DNA of 64,000 nt from Planctomycetaceae bacterium (GCA_947474065.1 CANJHD010000003.1:1-64000), one strand, 5' to 3'. Numbered from the stretch's first letter, positions 1-8,991 are shown. The notes: generated from the letters alone by a model not told the origin. A program made the numbers and translations.

Positions 1-2
1 AC

Positions 3-962
3 TCAGGATGGTGCGGATCTGAACCGACTGGCGACGGCATTCATCTGCACTATTGGGCGTTTTCAAACCTTTGTTGGAATGACTTCTCGGGGACGGACGC
101 AATTACGAACACACTCATCGTTGAATGGTCCGCCGACTGCAACAACGACGGCATCGTCGACTACGGCCAATGCCACAATGGCACGCTTGACGACTACAAC
201 ATCAACAACATCCCCGATTGCTGCGAGCGCGGGGAGGCGTGTGTTGTTGGCAGTTATCCAGTGCAGTGGCGCGCCGAGGACGGCGGAAACAGCCACTGGT
301 ATTTCTTCAATTGGATTCACGACACTGGCCCAGCTGGAGTTTGTTGGCCGGATGCGCGACAGCGCTCGATCGCCACGGGTGGTGAACTTGTTTCGTTGGC
401 CTCGGCAAGTGAGGCTCAATTCATTGTGGATTGTTTCTGCCCTGGTCCTGGTAGCGAATTTGGTTGGATGGGAAATCTTGGTTGGCTTGGATACCAAGGG
501 ACCCCAGTATGGTCCGACGGCGAACCAGTGACCTACACCAACTGGTACCCCGGTCAACCAAGCGGTGATGGACCATACGTGGCGATGGGTTGCCAGACTG
601 CTTGGAACGATATTGGTGGAAGCGGCGGGTGTCACAGTTCATCAGAGTTACCGCTCAGTTTCTGGGTGACCGAATGGTCCGCCGACTGCAACAACGACAA
701 CATCGTCGACTACGGCCAAATCCTCACCGGCCAACTCGCTGACTCCAACACTAACGGCATCCCCGATATCTGTGAACAACCACAGTGCCAAGACGCCGAC
801 ATCACTAACAACCACATCATTGATGGTGCAGATCTTGGTGCCCTGCTCGCATTCTGGGGACCAGTCAATCCAGTGTTGCCACAGGCTGACGTCAATCGAG
901 ATGGTCAGGTCAATGGCGCAGACATTGGCATCCTGCTCTCGTACTGGGGCCCGTGCCCATAA
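3..962 (+). CDS. Secreted C-type-lectin-like protein with dockerin (5' end outside window)
   Basis: The reading frame is open from the left edge, so the start and signal peptide lie outside; 319 residues are visible. It contains the end of one lectin-like module, a Cys-rich calcium-type repeat (DCNNDGIVDYG...IPDCCE, visible residues ~44-78), a second module beginning VQWRAEDGG (~87-220) with the C-type-lectin hallmarks WSDG, TNWYPGQP and WNDI, a second DCNNDNIVDYG repeat, and a C-terminal dockerin with two EF-hand-like loops (IIDGADLGALLAFWGP and VNRDGQVNGADIG) ending YWGPCP. The module start and whole domain order recur in the protein at 2040-2855. Inferred role: extracellular ligand binding with dockerin-mediated attachment. 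An internal GTG at 261 is unlikely to be the start because the upstream frame encodes recognisable domains. Confidence 0.85.
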   Translation, partial: SGWCGSEPTGDGIHLHYWAFSNLCWNDFSGTDAITNTLIVEWSADCNNDGIVDYGQCHNGTLDDYNINNIPDCCERGEACVVGSYPVQWRAEDGGNSHWYFFNWIHDTGPAGVCWPDARQRSIATGGELVSLASASEAQFIVDCFCPGPGSEFGWMGNLGWLGYQGTPVWSDGEPVTYTNWYPGQPSGDGPYVAMGCQTAWNDIGGSGGCHSSSELPLSFWVTEWSADCNNDNIVDYGQILTGQLADSNTNGIPDICEQPQCQDADITNNHIIDGADLGALLAFWGPVNPVLPQADVNRDGQVNGADIGILLSYWGPCP

Positions 963-1008
963 GCGCAGTGCCACGACATCTGGCGCCTGAACTATTCTCA
1001 GCGCCCCG

Positions 1009-1755
1009 GTGGAAACAGATCACTTCCCAAGCACTCACGCCACGTGGATCGATGCGCAGTTAACAATCGCTGAGCGTGGTGACGTGGATCCAGCGCATCC
1101 AATGAACGCCAGTGCGGCCGCCGCCGCGCGCGCTGCTCTGCGGCGCCACCTCATGGAGCGCTACTACGACGCGCTGCGAATCTATGTGCGAACAAGCGCG
1201 CTGATTCGACTGGGCGAGCCAGAAGAAATCGTTGCGGAGTTCTTCGTCCGAGCGGTCGATGCTCCGGATTTCCTGCGGCGCTGGCGCGATTCAAAGATGC
1301 CACTGCGTCGATGGATGATGAATGCCATGGCATTTCATTGCCGAGGTGAACTGCGCGATCAGAACCGGTCGCGCGGTCGAATAGTGGGTGGCGATGGCCT
1401 AAATACACTGAAATCAGACGCTGTTGATCCAGCGCGCGCCTTCGACCATGCGTGGGCTGTAGCGCTCGCAAACGAAGCGATGTCGATCGCCATTGCTGAT
1501 GCTGATGAGCGTGGTCGTCCAAATGATGCGCTAGCATTTCGCTTGCATGTCATTGATGGGGTGTCCTATCGATCCATCGCTGCGCAGCTTTCTATGAGTA
1601 TTGCACAGGCCGAACACGCTGCGCGCCGGGTGAGTGACCGCATGCGCGAAGCTGTACGCGAAATTTTGCGCGAAGAAGGGGTGCTTCCACATGCGATGGA
1701 TGCTGCTCTCGCTGAAGTACTGCTACTTGTTGACGAGGCTGCAGGTGAGCCATGA
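1009..1755 (+). CDS. ECF-type RNA polymerase sigma factor
   Basis: A 248-residue protein with a divergent sigma-70 layout. A region-2-like helical segment (residues ~65-120, including RRWMMNAMAFHCRGELRDQNR-type basic sequence) is followed by a region-4-like helix-turn-helix (~185-215, core GVSYRSIAAQLSMSIAQAEH). It begins with GTG. Its TGA overlaps an ATG at 1752 (ATGA). It lies between two genes for related lectin/dockerin secreted proteins, so those may be its targets; that is inference. No classical anti-sigma domain is recognisable next to it, although the overlapping frame encodes one hydrophobic segment (see 1752-2039). The sequence is too divergent to assign an ECF group by eye. Confidence 0.75.
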   Translation: METDHFPSTHATWIDAQLTIAERGDVDPAHPMNASAAAAARAALRRHLMERYYDALRIYVRTSALIRLGEPEEIVAEFFVRAVDAPDFLRRWRDSKMPLRRWMMNAMAFHCRGELRDQNRSRGRIVGGDGLNTLKSDAVDPARAFDHAWAVALANEAMSIAIADADERGRPNDALAFRLHVIDGVSYRSIAAQLSMSIAQAEHAARRVSDRMREAVREILREEGVLPHAMDAALAEVLLLVDEAAGEP

Positions 1756-2039
1756 ACGACCGTCTGCAGGACACTGATCATTCGGCGTGCCCACGTATCG
1801 GCGCTCGACCACTTCGCTGGTCGGCAGTGGTCGTGTCGCGCGGGCTCAGGGCTGGCGCGATGGGTTCAACACCCCACACGCGCTCGACTCACACAAAGCC
1901 CGCGGCGGCCGTGTGTGCAATCCTTGGAGCCTCTCTCCTTGTTGTGGGGGCGGTTCTTATGAAACCAGTGGAATCTTCAGGGATTTCCCCGCGGATTGAC
2001 GGCGCGAACGGCTCTATCGACCCTCACCAGGAGTCAAAC
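1752..2039 (+). other. Stop-free in-frame leader coupled to the sigma factor gene
   Basis: ATG 1752 overlaps the sigma factor stop (ATGA) and opens a frame with no stop for 96 codons, running in frame into the secreted protein that starts at ATG 2040. The leader encodes Arg-rich sequence and one hydrophobic segment (AAAVCAILGASLLVVGAVLM). It could be a small membrane protein that has lost its own stop, an N-terminal extension of the downstream protein, or chance. The strong ribosome binding site and signal peptide at 2040 argue that the extension is not needed for the downstream product. Confidence 0.35.
2029..2033 (+). promoter_or_regulatory. Ribosome binding site deciding the start at 2040
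   Basis: AGGAG sits 6 bases before ATG 2040, which begins a typical signal peptide (MKTLHAFRTAGALGVLAVTQ...). This favours 2040 over the upstream in-frame ATG at 1752. Confidence 0.7.
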
Positions 2040-2855
2040 ATGAAGACGTTGCACGCATTCCGGACAGCAGGCGCCCTTGGCGTACTCGCTGTAACACAGC
2101 TCGCACTCGTTTCCAGGGCGAGCGCGCAGTCGGCCGCTGTGCAATGGCGCGTGGAGGATGGGGGGAATGGGCATTGGTATCGCTTGTCCACAGATCAACC
2201 ATCCATTCAGCAATGGACCCAAAATTCTGCGCCCCTTGGTGCTCCTGGATTCCATCTAGCTGTTGTAAATAACAGTGCTGAAAATGCGCACCTGGTTGAA
2301 ATGATTAGCGCTTATCCGGGGCACGGTTTCTGGATTGGTTACTACAGAATAAATGGAACGACATGGGGGTGGAACATCAATCAGGGATCCACATTCTTGT
2401 TTTGGGGCGGTACAAACTGTGGTGCAGGCCCGTATCCAAACTATGGGTACTCGGGATTCATCGCTGCCTTGTACAACAAGCGCCCTGATTGTGGCTGGAA
2501 CTGGGATGACTTTGCACCAGAAATCACCCCAAACAATTGGCAACTTTTGGAGTATGACGCCGACTGCAACGCCGACAATATCGTCGACTTTGGCCAGTGC
2601 CTCGACGGCTCGCTGCCCGACATCAATGGCAACAACATCCCCGACTGCTGCGAGCAAGGCATTCCATGCTCGCCTTGTTCCGCCTGCGACCTCAACCCCA
2701 CCGGCATCGTCGATGGTGCAGACCTCGGCGCCCTCCTCGCCTTCTGGGGTCCCGTGAGCCCAGCATTCCCACGAGCCGACATCAACCGCGACGGCAACGT
2801 GAACGGCGCCGACCTTGGCCTCCTGCTTGCAAACTGGGGCCCGTGCGGGCTGTAA
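2040..2855 (+). CDS. Secreted C-type-lectin-like protein with dockerin
   Basis: A 271-residue protein. Signal peptide (residues ~1-29, ending SRASAQS), lectin-like module opening VQWRVEDGGNGHWY (~33-175; GFWIGYYRING and WNWDDF correspond to the WIG and WND positions of C-type lectins), one DCNADNIVDFG...IPDCCE repeat (~176-210), and a dockerin-like pair of loops (GIVDGADLGALLAFWGP and INRDGNVNGADLG) ending NWGPCGL. The architecture matches the protein at 3-962 but with a single lectin module. Likely exported and held at the cell surface; the ligand is unknown. The start rests on the AGGAG at 2029-2033 and the signal peptide; the frame is open further upstream to 1752. Confidence 0.8.
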   Translation: MKTLHAFRTAGALGVLAVTQLALVSRASAQSAAVQWRVEDGGNGHWYRLSTDQPSIQQWTQNSAPLGAPGFHLAVVNNSAENAHLVEMISAYPGHGFWIGYYRINGTTWGWNINQGSTFLFWGGTNCGAGPYPNYGYSGFIAALYNKRPDCGWNWDDFAPEITPNNWQLLEYDADCNADNIVDFGQCLDGSLPDINGNNIPDCCEQGIPCSPCSACDLNPTGIVDGADLGALLAFWGPVSPAFPRADINRDGNVNGADLGLLLANWGPCGL

Positions 2856-2902
2856 CAGTCACTGAAACCATTACTACGCCTGACCACCAGACCGAGCGTC
2901 GA

Positions 2903-3766
2903 TTAGCGCGCAGGTGTTGACACCGCCGCCGGTGCCTTCACTGTTCCCACGGTCGCCTTCTCTCCAACTGTGGGCGCCACGACTGCCGGCGCCTCCGCCG
3001 ACTCACCCCCCGGCATGTCATTCCTCGCATTGTTCCCAACAAACGCCGCCACCGCCAAGATGAATGCGGCACTAATCAGTCGGCCGTAACGCTTCATGAA
3101 GCTCTCAAAGGCCTCCTTAAGACGCGCCGAGACGCCGGGGTGCACCGTCTCCACCACCGCAGGAATCAACCCAGGAATCAACGCAATCACCGCGAACATC
3201 ACAATGCCGATCGCTCGTTCGCCTGATTCTGGAACCTGCAACGCTTCGTGACCAGCTGCGGTCACAATCGGGAAGATCTTGGGATGTAGACCGTCACAAG
3301 CGAAGCCAAGGAGTGCCCACCGAACAGCGTGTTCGGTGGTTGAAATTTCAATGCTTCCATCAAATCGCTTGGCTATCGCTGGGAATGTTGCCTTGAACCA
3401 ACGACCGAGACGATGCGTCCAACTTCGCTCTTCTTGCTCTGGTGTCTTCTCAATTGGAGCGTTCCTGATTGCGTTCACTAGCCGATACATGCCAACAACA
3501 AGGAGTGCAGATGCGATGCTTGTGCGGACTATAAATCCAACCCATGTCGACTGATGATCCTGTGGCGTGCTCGGGTGAGTTTGTGCAAGCAGGAACCCAA
3601 TGACCAGCGCGAATGCCAGACCAACAATCGTTCCGATCCCGAACGCCCACGCGTATGTGCGTGGGTGTCGGCGATCACTTGCCGCAACAAGGCCGAGAAC
3701 AGTGATCTCTGGTGAGAGGAGCACGGCGGCTCCAAGCGATGCAAGGATGGCGTAGTAGTTGTTCAT
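2903..3766 (-). CDS. Multi-pass membrane protein (GAP/Sap, LysE-like)
   Basis: A 287-residue protein with about six hydrophobic helices: a pair at the N-terminus (ILASLGAAVLLSPEITVLGL, then WAFGIGTIVGLAFALVIGFLL), one at ~80-100, a long polar loop (~105-170), and a C-terminal group. The arrangement resembles the GAP/Sap 'addressing' proteins related to LysE-type exporters, but the match is by general pattern only. The last ~40 residues are Ala/Pro/Val-rich and probably disordered. It ends the minus-strand gene run that starts with the split aldehyde dehydrogenase, 41 bp after the crotonase stop, so it may be cotranscribed. Substrate unknown. Confidence 0.55.
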   Translation of the reverse strand: MNNYYAILASLGAAVLLSPEITVLGLVAASDRRHPRTYAWAFGIGTIVGLAFALVIGFLLAQTHPSTPQDHQSTWVGFIVRTSIASALLVVGMYRLVNAIRNAPIEKTPEQEERSWTHRLGRWFKATFPAIAKRFDGSIEISTTEHAVRWALLGFACDGLHPKIFPIVTAAGHEALQVPESGERAIGIVMFAVIALIPGLIPAVVETVHPGVSARLKEAFESFMKRYGRLISAAFILAVAAFVGNNARNDMPGGESAEAPAVVAPTVGEKATVGTVKAPAAVSTPAR

Positions 3767-3807
3767 GGTGATTCGGTGTGTCTCTGTAGATTAAAAATCT
3801 GGCGGCC

Positions 3808-4719
3808 TTAAGACTTACTCAGGAATGCTGTGAGTTTGGCGCGGGCTTCGGGCGTGTGACGCAGACGCACCAAGTGCGTGCGCTCCGCGGCAACAGCCGC
3901 TTCCCAACCGCGCGTGTAGCCGATGTGAACGCAATCAAAGCAGGCATCTGCGTGGTGACTTGTGGGAACAGCAGCGCGCGCGGATGCCAACGCCGCCTCC
4001 ATACGGGCGGCGTCTGCTGGAGAAATTGCGCGCCGTGGCGCCTGTTTCCCGCTAAACGCTGTCGTTGCTGCAAATGTTGCTCGTTCCGCGTGAATCCAAC
4101 GCTTCGCCTCGTCCACCATGTCGCCTTGTGTACTACCGGCTGGCAATGTGCTCGCAAAGAGCCCAGGCGGAACATCCACGCACTTCCACGGCGCGCCGTT
4201 CGCGGTGGCAACCATGGCGGACTTTGGATCAATACGCGCGGGCAACATTTGCGTACCACCCCATCCAGGGCAGATACAAAGGCCACACTCGGGCAGGCCA
4301 ATGATCCATGGCTTCTCGCCTTCCGCTGGAAGTGTGCCAACAAGTGCATCGCAATGCATGGCAAGTTCAAGGCCGCCGCCAAGTGCCGCTTTATGAATCA
4401 CCGCCACACTTGGAACACCAAGCGCAGGTATCGCTGCAAACGCAGCCGCGCCACGCTCAAGATAAACATGCAGTGCCGCGTCATCAAGCGCGTCAATCTC
4501 TGCGAGGTCGGCGCCAGCAACAAATACACGCGTGCTGGCGGAGGCAAGCACGAGACCTGTGCAACCATCGCGCATAATCTGTGCGCAAGCATCCGTGATA
4601 GCACCAATCAACCACGCATCAAGCACCACCACGCCACCACGCGGCTTCGCTGGATTTGGCTCAAGCCAGAGCGTGACAATCCCGTCAGAGTCACGATCGG
4701 TTCGGAGGAGGTGCGGCAT
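3808..4719 (-). CDS. Enoyl-CoA hydratase/isomerase family protein
   Basis: A 303-residue crotonase-fold protein. The oxyanion-hole segments are visible (GLVLASASTRVFVAGADLAEI, and AALGGGLELAMHCDALVG), as is the active-site region LPECGLCICPGWGGTQMLPARI, which keeps the Glu and the GWGGTQ-LP pattern of the hydratase half of FadB/FadJ. Expected to act on acyl-CoA thioesters in the cytoplasm. It lies 62 bp downstream of a second crotonase and behind the split aldehyde dehydrogenase, suggesting one pathway for an aldehyde or acid feeding a beta-oxidation-like route (inference). The C-terminus (~215-303) diverges from the family. No dehydrogenase domain is fused. Confidence 0.8.
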   Translation of the reverse strand: MPHLLRTDRDSDGIVTLWLEPNPAKPRGGVVVLDAWLIGAITDACAQIMRDGCTGLVLASASTRVFVAGADLAEIDALDDAALHVYLERGAAAFAAIPALGVPSVAVIHKAALGGGLELAMHCDALVGTLPAEGEKPWIIGLPECGLCICPGWGGTQMLPARIDPKSAMVATANGAPWKCVDVPPGLFASTLPAGSTQGDMVDEAKRWIHAERATFAATTAFSGKQAPRRAISPADAARMEAALASARAAVPTSHHADACFDCVHIGYTRGWEAAVAAERTHLVRLRHTPEARAKLTAFLSKS

Positions 4720-4781
4720 TTGGAACAGGGTACGGAAATCGCGGTCTTCTGGCTTGAGTCTTGTGGGTACTCAAGCAAGAA

Positions 4782-5561
4782 TTACCCGACGCCAAACATC
4801 TTTCGCAACCGCTGTTGCGCTTCGTCACCAGCAATGATCTGCGCGCTGAGTTCCGCGGCTTTATCAAGAACGGCGTCGTCATTCGAGCCGTCAAGTTCAT
4901 TGAGCAAACGCTTGGTGGTTGCGATCGCTTGTGGCCCCCCGGCGCACAGGCGCTGAGCGAGCGCCGCAACTGTTGCATCGAGTTGATCATGCGCGCAGAT
5001 GTGTGTAGCAAGTCCCAAATCAAATCCTTGTTGTCCACTCATCGTTCCACCCGCAAGCAACATGGCACGCGCGCGGCCAGCGCCGATCTTCTTGATGAGC
5101 CATGGTGCAACAACCGCCGGGCATATGCCGAGGTCTACTTCTGGATAGCCAACCTTTGATTCAGGGTGTGTAACCGCAAAGTCCGTTACCACCATAAATC
5201 CGCAGCCACCACCGACTGCTGCGCCTTGCACGCGCGTTATGGTTGGAATGGAGAGACGTCGAATGTTTCGGCTAACACGCGAAAGTCCGCGGAGCATTTC
5301 ACCCATGGCCGCAGGGTCATCAATGACGCCGCGCAGATCCATGCCGGCACAAAAGACTTTGCCAACACCCGCGAGAATGAGAACGCGAATATCGCCATGT
5401 GGTGCGCAACGTGGCGTAATAGTGTCGAGCGCGATGCTGATGGCATCAATCAACGCGTGACTGAGCGCGTTCGCTTTGTCGCCACGGTTCATGGTGATAG
5501 TGGCAACGCCATCTACAACAGTAAGCGCAACAAGATCAGTGGTGGTGTTCGGCGCGGTCAT
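4782..5561 (-). CDS. Enoyl-CoA hydratase/isomerase
   Basis: The start at 5561 gives a 259-residue protein, the usual crotonase length; the frame stays open upstream but has no family similarity there. Core elements: NRGDKANALSHALIDAI, VLILAGVGKVFCAGMDL (first oxyanion loop), QGAAVGGGCGFMVVTDF (second loop), and VGYPEVDLGICPAVVAPWLIK carrying the catalytic Glu in PEVDLG. It most resembles methylglutaconyl-CoA hydratase-type members, but substrate cannot be fixed by reading. Upstream neighbour is the pseudo-ALDH (46-bp gap), downstream the second crotonase. Confidence 0.85.
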   Translation of the reverse strand: MTAPNTTTDLVALTVVDGVATITMNRGDKANALSHALIDAISIALDTITPRCAPHGDIRVLILAGVGKVFCAGMDLRGVIDDPAAMGEMLRGLSRVSRNIRRLSIPTITRVQGAAVGGGCGFMVVTDFAVTHPESKVGYPEVDLGICPAVVAPWLIKKIGAGRARAMLLAGGTMSGQQGFDLGLATHICAHDQLDATVAALAQRLCAGGPQAIATTKRLLNELDGSNDDAVLDKAAELSAQIIAGDEAQQRLRKMFGVG

Positions 5562-5607
5562 GGGTAGATCGTAAACCGTATCTGTGGCGTCCCGCCATGC
5601 AATCGAG

Positions 5608-6489
5608 TTACACCGCCGAGGGGTGCCAAACCGTCTTGATCTCCACAAATGGAGCCAAACGGCGCGGATTCGTCCAGCGATCTGTATCAGTGAAATCCTC
5701 ATCCACCGGCAAAATTTGCACGCGCTTGAGGTTCTCCGCAGCACCTGCACGAAGTTGGCTTGCGATCTTGTCGTTGGCAATGGCGTGAATCGAATCAACG
5801 TCGCGGTGGCTGGCAACCCATCCTGCTAATTCTGCAGCGTCGCCAGTGATGACATTGAGAGCGCCTGCTGGAATGTCAGCAGTCGGCGCTGTTTCAGAAA
5901 TCAAGAGAGCGCCAAGCGGGTGTTCTGTGTTCGCGATCGCAACAACCGTGTTTCCTGTGCACAGTGGTGGCAACACTAATGAAAGGAAGCCAAGCAAAGA
6001 GTGCTGCTCTGCCACACCCTGCACAACAACACATACGCCGCTTGCCTCAGGCATACTGAAGTTGTGATATGGCCCAGCAACCGGATTTCGCGAACCAAGC
6101 ACCATTGGAAACTTGTCGCACCAACCAGCCCAGCTCACTGTTCGATCAATTGCTGCGATCACTTCTGCTTCAGCCTTCTTGCGTGAAACGCCAGAAGTGC
6201 AACGAATGGCATCAGTCAGATCAAGGCGTCGACCCTCAAGCATCTCTGCAAGTCGGTAAATAATCTGACTGCGCAAGTACGCCGTGTTTCCACTCCAACC
6301 GAGAAACGCCGCGCGCGCGGACTCGATGGCTTCGCGGAGATCCTTGCGACTTGCGTGTGAGAGATGTGCAACAAGTGCGCCCTTGCTGTCATTCAGCGGA
6401 AGCGTCCGACCGCTCTCTGAGCGTGGAAATCCGCCTTTAATAAAGAGTTTCCAAGTCTTGAGTACGGCCAATCGATCTTGTTCATTCAT
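5608..6489 (-). CDS. ALDH16-like C-terminal pseudo-aldehyde dehydrogenase domain as a separate gene
   Basis: A 293-residue aldehyde-dehydrogenase-fold protein that starts like a normal family member (WKLFIKGGFPRSESGRTLP) and keeps the Rossmann part, but has no catalytic Cys loop, no E-L-G-G-K segment and no C-terminal catalytic/oligomerisation region. It is not a random truncation: the ALDH16 family is known to carry a second, non-catalytic ALDH domain of about this length after a complete one, and the gene directly upstream encodes a complete ALDH. The best reading is the second half of ALDH16 as its own gene, probably acting in a complex with the first. Start 6489 is preceded by AAGGA at 8 bases; an upstream ATG at 6528 lacks support. 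Confidence 0.7.
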   Translation of the reverse strand: MNEQDRLAVLKTWKLFIKGGFPRSESGRTLPLNDSKGALVAHLSHASRKDLREAIESARAAFLGWSGNTAYLRSQIIYRLAEMLEGRRLDLTDAIRCTSGVSRKKAEAEVIAAIDRTVSWAGWCDKFPMVLGSRNPVAGPYHNFSMPEASGVCVVVQGVAEQHSLLGFLSLVLPPLCTGNTVVAIANTEHPLGALLISETAPTADIPAGALNVITGDAAELAGWVASHRDVDSIHAIANDKIASQLRAGAAENLKRVQILPVDEDFTDTDRWTNPRRLAPFVEIKTVWHPSAV

Positions 6490-6537
6490 CGTGTAATTCC
6501 TTGTTGCAAACTGCCAGCGACATCTCAACTACCACGG

Positions 6538-8004
6538 TCACTCTGACAGATATGCGGCCAATCCTTGCATTCCACCCTCACGGCCAAATCCGCTTTCTTT
6601 GAAACCACCAAATGGGCTTGTGGCATCAAACTGGTTGTATGTGTTGCACCAAACAACGCCGGCTTGCAAGCGCCGCGCCACATCAAACATTTTGCTGCCC
6701 TTCTCGGTCCAAATACCAGCAGCTAATCCATAGGGTGAATTGTTAGCGCGGCTGATTGCTTCTTCCGGTGTACGGAAACTCATCACCGCAAGCACTGGCC
6801 CAAATATCTCTTCCCGCGCAACAATGTGTGCTGGTTGCACGCCGGTCATAAATGTTGGTCGGCACCAGTACCCCTTTGCAGGAAGCGCTTGCTCGCTTGG
6901 CTGCCACACCGTGCATCCCTCATTGCTACCCGCAGCGATGTACCGCTCAATGATGGTGAGTTGTTGTTTGCTATTGATGGCACCAATGTCGGTGTTCTTA
7001 TCAAGAGGATCACCAACCCGCAGCGTCTTCATGCGCATTTCCAACTTGCGGGTGACCTCTGGCAATATGGACTCCTCAACAAAGAGTCTGCTTCCGGCGC
7101 AACACACATGGCCTTGGTTAAACCAAATTCCTTGCACAATGCCTTCGATCGCTTGGTCGATTGCCGCGTCTGCAAAGATGATGTTCGCGCTTTTTCCACC
7201 TAATTCAAGGGTTAATCGTGTCCCGCGCGCCGCGCACGCCTTGGCGATTTGTTTGCCGACTTCGGTACTTCCCGTGAATGCGATCTTGTCAACACCAGCG
7301 TGATCAACAAGCGCTTTTCCTGTGGCACCAGCTCCGGTCACGATGTTCACAACACCGGGAGGTAACTCACACTCCTGAAGAATTTCCGCCAAGCGCATTG
7401 CTGTAAGCGACGTTGTTTCGGCTGGCTTCAACACCACTGTATTTCCACAAGCGAGCGCGGGTGCTAGTTTCCACGCCGCCATGAGTAGTGGAAAGTTCCA
7501 TGGAATGATCTGCCCACAAACACCAACTGGACGTGGCTCGCGGGTGCCCGGCATCGCGTATCGCAACTTGTCGCACCAACCAGCGTGGTGAAAGAAATGC
7601 TGAGCTGCAAGCGGAATGTCCACATCACGACTCTCTTTAATTGGCTTGCCACCATCCATTGATTCGAGAATCGCTAATTCACGGGCGCGTTCCTGGATTC
7701 TTCGTGCGATCCGATAGAGGTACTTCGCGCGCTCACTCGCCGGAAGCTTTTCCCATGGCTTCAATGCCTTCCGCGCGGCGCTCACCGCTGCGTCAACATC
7801 AGAGGCGTCACCGTCGGCAATCTGTGAAAGCGTTACCTCTGTTGCTGGATTGATTGTCGCAAACCACTTCTTGGAGCGCGGCTCGACAAACTTTCCACCC
7901 ACATACAACTGAGTCTGATCCGGAATCACCACCGGAACTGTCTCGGGTGCAGGGCTGTATTCCCATGTGGTGGGGGACGAATTTCCAGCAAGTGCGTCGG
8001 CCAT
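6538..8004 (-). CDS. Aldehyde dehydrogenase, catalytic (ALDH16 N-terminal half type)
   Basis: A 488-residue, full-length NAD(P)-dependent aldehyde dehydrogenase. Visible: [20 protein letters not shown] and [11 protein letters not shown] (cofactor binding), FTGSTEVGK, the general-base Glu in [10 protein letters not shown], the nucleophile Cys in [14 protein letters not shown], and [12 protein letters not shown]. It oxidises an aldehyde to the acid; substrate unknown. The partner gene follows after 48 bp. Start: ATG 8004 has no clear Shine-Dalgarno. A GTG at 8043 would add 13 residues (VRKVLGRGKYDEF), and the later EYSPAPE resembles the N-terminus of ALDH16 proteins, so the longer form is possible. 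Divergent from the SOUL gene. Confidence 0.9.
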   Translation of the reverse strand: MADALAGNSSPTTWEYSPAPETVPVVIPDQTQLYVGGKFVEPRSKKWFATINPATEVTLSQIADGDASDVDAAVSAARKALKPWEKLPASERAKYLYRIARRIQERARELAILESMDGGKPIKESRDVDIPLAAQHFFHHAGWCDKLRYAMPGTREPRPVGVCGQIIPWNFPLLMAAWKLAPALACGNTVVLKPAETTSLTAMRLAEILQECELPPGVVNIVTGAGATGKALVDHAGVDKIAFTGSTEVGKQIAKACAARGTRLTLELGGKSANIIFADAAIDQAIEGIVQGIWFNQGHVCCAGSRLFVEESILPEVTRKLEMRMKTLRVGDPLDKNTDIGAINSKQQLTIIERYIAAGSNEGCTVWQPSEQALPAKGYWCRPTFMTGVQPAHIVAREEIFGPVLAVMSFRTPEEAISRANNSPYGLAAGIWTEKGSKMFDVARRLQAGVVWCNTYNQFDATSPFGGFKESGFGREGGMQGLAAYLSE

Positions 8005-8127
8005 GAATTCATCGTACTTTCCCCGCCCGAGCACCTTGCGCACCAGGCTGAAATGCGGTGCATTATTGATTCTGCTGGCACTGAATCGACCAGTACCGAT
8101 CGTGCGAACACCACCACAAGGACCCCC

Positions 8128-8991
8128 ATGATCATTGCAACACTTGCCTTCCTTGCTTCCGCGTTTCAGCCCCATGGCGATACGACCACAACTCCCGCAA
8201 CTCCTTCCCCCGACGCACGGCCAGTGACCACCCGGCCCGAGGGCGCGCCATTGCCAGGTGTGGCGTTGCGCATCGTCGGAGATCCCAAGGTGAAGCCGGT
8301 CCTTGAGAACGGCGAGTACCGCCTTCCTGAGTTGGGCATGTTGATTGAAGCACCACTTCCCGAGGGCTATCCGGCACCAACGCCACCAGGGATGATCGAG
8401 CTTAAGACATATCCAAGTGTTCGACGCGCTGAGTACAGCGCGAAGGGTTCAAGCAACTTTGGAATGAATGTTGGTTTCTGGCCGCTCTTTAACCACATCA
8501 AGAGCCGCGACATTGCCATGACGAGCCCGGTCGAAATGGATTACAAACCATCCGGCGAACGTGCTCCACTTGCGCCGATGCAGGATGCGGAGGGCTCGTG
8601 GACAATGAGTTTCCTTTATCGCAAATCCGACCTTGGACCAACCGGCGCTGATGGTCGAATCAAGGTTGTTGATACCCCTGAGATCACTGTGCTTTCCATT
8701 GGTATGCGTGGTGGTTACGGTATGGGAACCGTGAACTCTGGCATGGAAACACTCTCAACATGGCTGGCCGCACAATCTGATTGGGAGGCGACCGGAGACC
8801 CGCGCGGATTGAATTACAACGGTCCACAAGTTCCTATGAAGAACAAGTGGAGTGAGGTGCAGATTGTTGTTCGTCGAAAGGGAACGAGTGATGTGTCGGC
8901 AAAAAGTGATGCGCCCGTCGCACCAGCGACGCCAGCATCACCCATAACACCGCCCGCCCCAACTACGCCCGCGGCGCAACCCCACCTATAA
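8128..8991 (+). CDS. SOUL family haem-binding protein, probably secreted
   Basis: A 287-residue protein. ATG 8128 is preceded by AAGGA (8118-8122) and starts a short signal peptide (MIIATLAFLASAFQP). A Thr/Pro-rich stretch follows, then the SOUL domain (~75-255): IELKTYPSVRRAEYSAKGS, FWPLFNHIKSRDIAMTSPVEMDY and a C-terminal VVDTPEITVLSIGMRGGYG segment are typical of SOUL/HEBP proteins, which bind tetrapyrroles. The last ~30 residues are Ala/Pro/Thr-rich. Its 3' end overlaps the convergent lgt gene by 29 bp. The 123 bp before it are shared with the divergent ALDH gene. Confidence 0.8.
   Translation: MIIATLAFLASAFQPHGDTTTTPATPSPDARPVTTRPEGAPLPGVALRIVGDPKVKPVLENGEYRLPELGMLIEAPLPEGYPAPTPPGMIELKTYPSVRRAEYSAKGSSNFGMNVGFWPLFNHIKSRDIAMTSPVEMDYKPSGERAPLAPMQDAEGSWTMSFLYRKSDLGPTGADGRIKVVDTPEITVLSIGMRGGYGMGTVNSGMETLSTWLAAQSDWEATGDPRGLNYNGPQVPMKNKWSEVQIVVRRKGTSDVSAKSDAPVAPATPASPITPPAPTTPAAQPHL

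Noticed and set aside
3856-4956. A 366-codon plus-strand ORF
   Set aside because: It lies antisense to the two crotonase genes, is Cys/Arg/His-rich with no family similarity, and is a typical shadow of a minus-strand gene.
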